Assembly (NCBI GenBank): GCA_031290715.1
Contig: JAITNA010000212.1
Coordinates: forward strand, 1 to 5,653
Direction: 5' to 3'
Origin: Eubacteriales Family XIII. Incertae Sedis bacterium
Lineage (GTDB): Bacteria > Bacillota > Clostridia > Peptostreptococcales > Anaerovoracaceae
Length of the DNA stretch: 5,653 nt
Shown here: positions 5,166-5,653 of the stretch, piece after piece
Layout: every line of letters begins with the position of its first letter
Numbering within the stretch: position 1 is the stretch's first letter
Notes under the pieces: model-generated
The model's input: only the letters and a program-made list of their open reading frames with translations
Database searches by the model: none
What the model was told of the DNA's origin: nothing
Made by a program: the position numbers and the translations under genes

Positions 5166-5653
5166 ATGGATATCGAAAATACAGATGCAAGACTGGCAGA
5201 AATAGAACGATTGATTGTTGATTTCAAGGAGAAGTTTCGTGCGGGAACCGGCGATGCGGATCACTTTATCACGATGTGTGAAATCGAAAAACTTTGGGGT
5301 GAGTTTCAAGATAGCACCAATAATATATATATCAGATATGGTTCGCGAACTCATGAGTTCGGTTGACGAGCGCGATCTCATCCGTAAAAAAAAGAGAATT
5401 CAAATCGCGCGAAATAACACTTCGCCACACGTCAGAGCCAAGACCTCTGTGACGACCATGGGAGGAAAGCTCGTCTACGAGCGGTATTTCCTGATACCGC
5501 AAGGCGAGCCACGCAAAACGAAACTCCTCGATCAATGCGGGACGAAAAGTGTATACCCGCGCGACAGTTATCTGGGGCTTGCGGAGATGCCTTTCACTCA
5601 CCCGGCGCCATGGTGAAAATCGCGTATTGGGCGCAGAACCAAGCCTCTTATGA
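5166..5653 (+). pseudogene. Transposase-like protein, N-terminal part, with two frame changes; runs off the window
   Basis: A good Shine-Dalgarno leads into MDIENTDARLAEIERL, a likely helical start. The first frame stops at 5364-5366, but the likely continuation lies in the +1 frame from about 5325 (SDMVRELMSSVDERD) to 5616. It then returns to the original frame near 5596-5610 as SPGAMVKIAYWAQNQASY, open to the window end. The joined protein of about 160 residues has a basic segment (IRKKKRIQIARNN), a GGKLVYERYF strand motif, a YPRDSYLGL motif and the AYWAQNQASY helix. This order resembles the N-terminal halves of UPF0236/ISLre2-like and ISKra4-like transposases; the exact family is uncertain. 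The catalytic part would lie beyond the window. The first frame change falls in an AT dinucleotide tract and suggests slippage. Decay, assembly error or, less likely, recoding could explain the pattern. It is divergent from rho. Confidence 0.5.

Noticed and set aside
1..5653. CRISPR array, tRNA or rRNA gene
   Set aside because: No regularly spaced repeats with unique spacers, cloverleaf signatures or rRNA core sequences were seen on either strand.

Overview
The window looks like chromosomal DNA from a moderately GC-rich Bacillota (Clostridia-like) bacterium. The main reason is the minus-strand order rho, DUF1385 membrane protein, prmC. This matches the Clostridia/Bacilli housekeeping locus rho-rpmE-DUF1385-prmC-prfA, but here rpmE (ribosomal protein L31) and prfA (release factor 1) are both missing. 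The taxon is inferred from gene order and family membership; no rRNA gene or other marker is present.

Layout from left to right: (i) positions 2-214, plus strand, the C-terminal end of an unrecognised protein; (ii) 251-946, minus strand, a DUF3800 protein. It sits behind its own promoter-like elements and a leader of about 90 nt (947-1037) that folds into hairpins, ending in a terminator-like hairpin just before the ribosome binding site; (iii) 1121-4791, minus strand, a tight operon of rho, DUF1385 and prmC with 6- and 2-base gaps, closed by a possible terminator that overlaps the prmC stop; (iv) 4792-5165, the rho leader with GC-rich alternative hairpins, then an AT-rich non-coding stretch; (v) 5166 to the window end, plus strand, the N-terminal part of a transposase-like protein interrupted by two frame changes.

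The central operon combines transcription termination (Rho) with translation termination (PrmC methylates the GGQ glutamine of release factors), plus a conserved membrane protein of unknown function. Both ends of the operon appear remodelled. A transposase-like gene lies divergently upstream of rho, and the DUF3800 gene with its leader occupies the place where prfA is usually found. The DUF3800 segment is visibly AT-richer than the operon, which is consistent with acquisition.

The most interesting element is the DUF3800 leader. Families of structured RNAs named after DUF3800 genes (the DUF3800-I and following motifs) have been described from comparative genomics without a known function. This one has a strong promoter, a GNRA-capped hairpin and an attenuator-like terminator, so it is a good candidate member or a new variant. 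A second theme is that three genes (the partial gene, DUF1385 and rho) carry short in-frame 9- or 12-bp tandem repeats in low-complexity protein segments.
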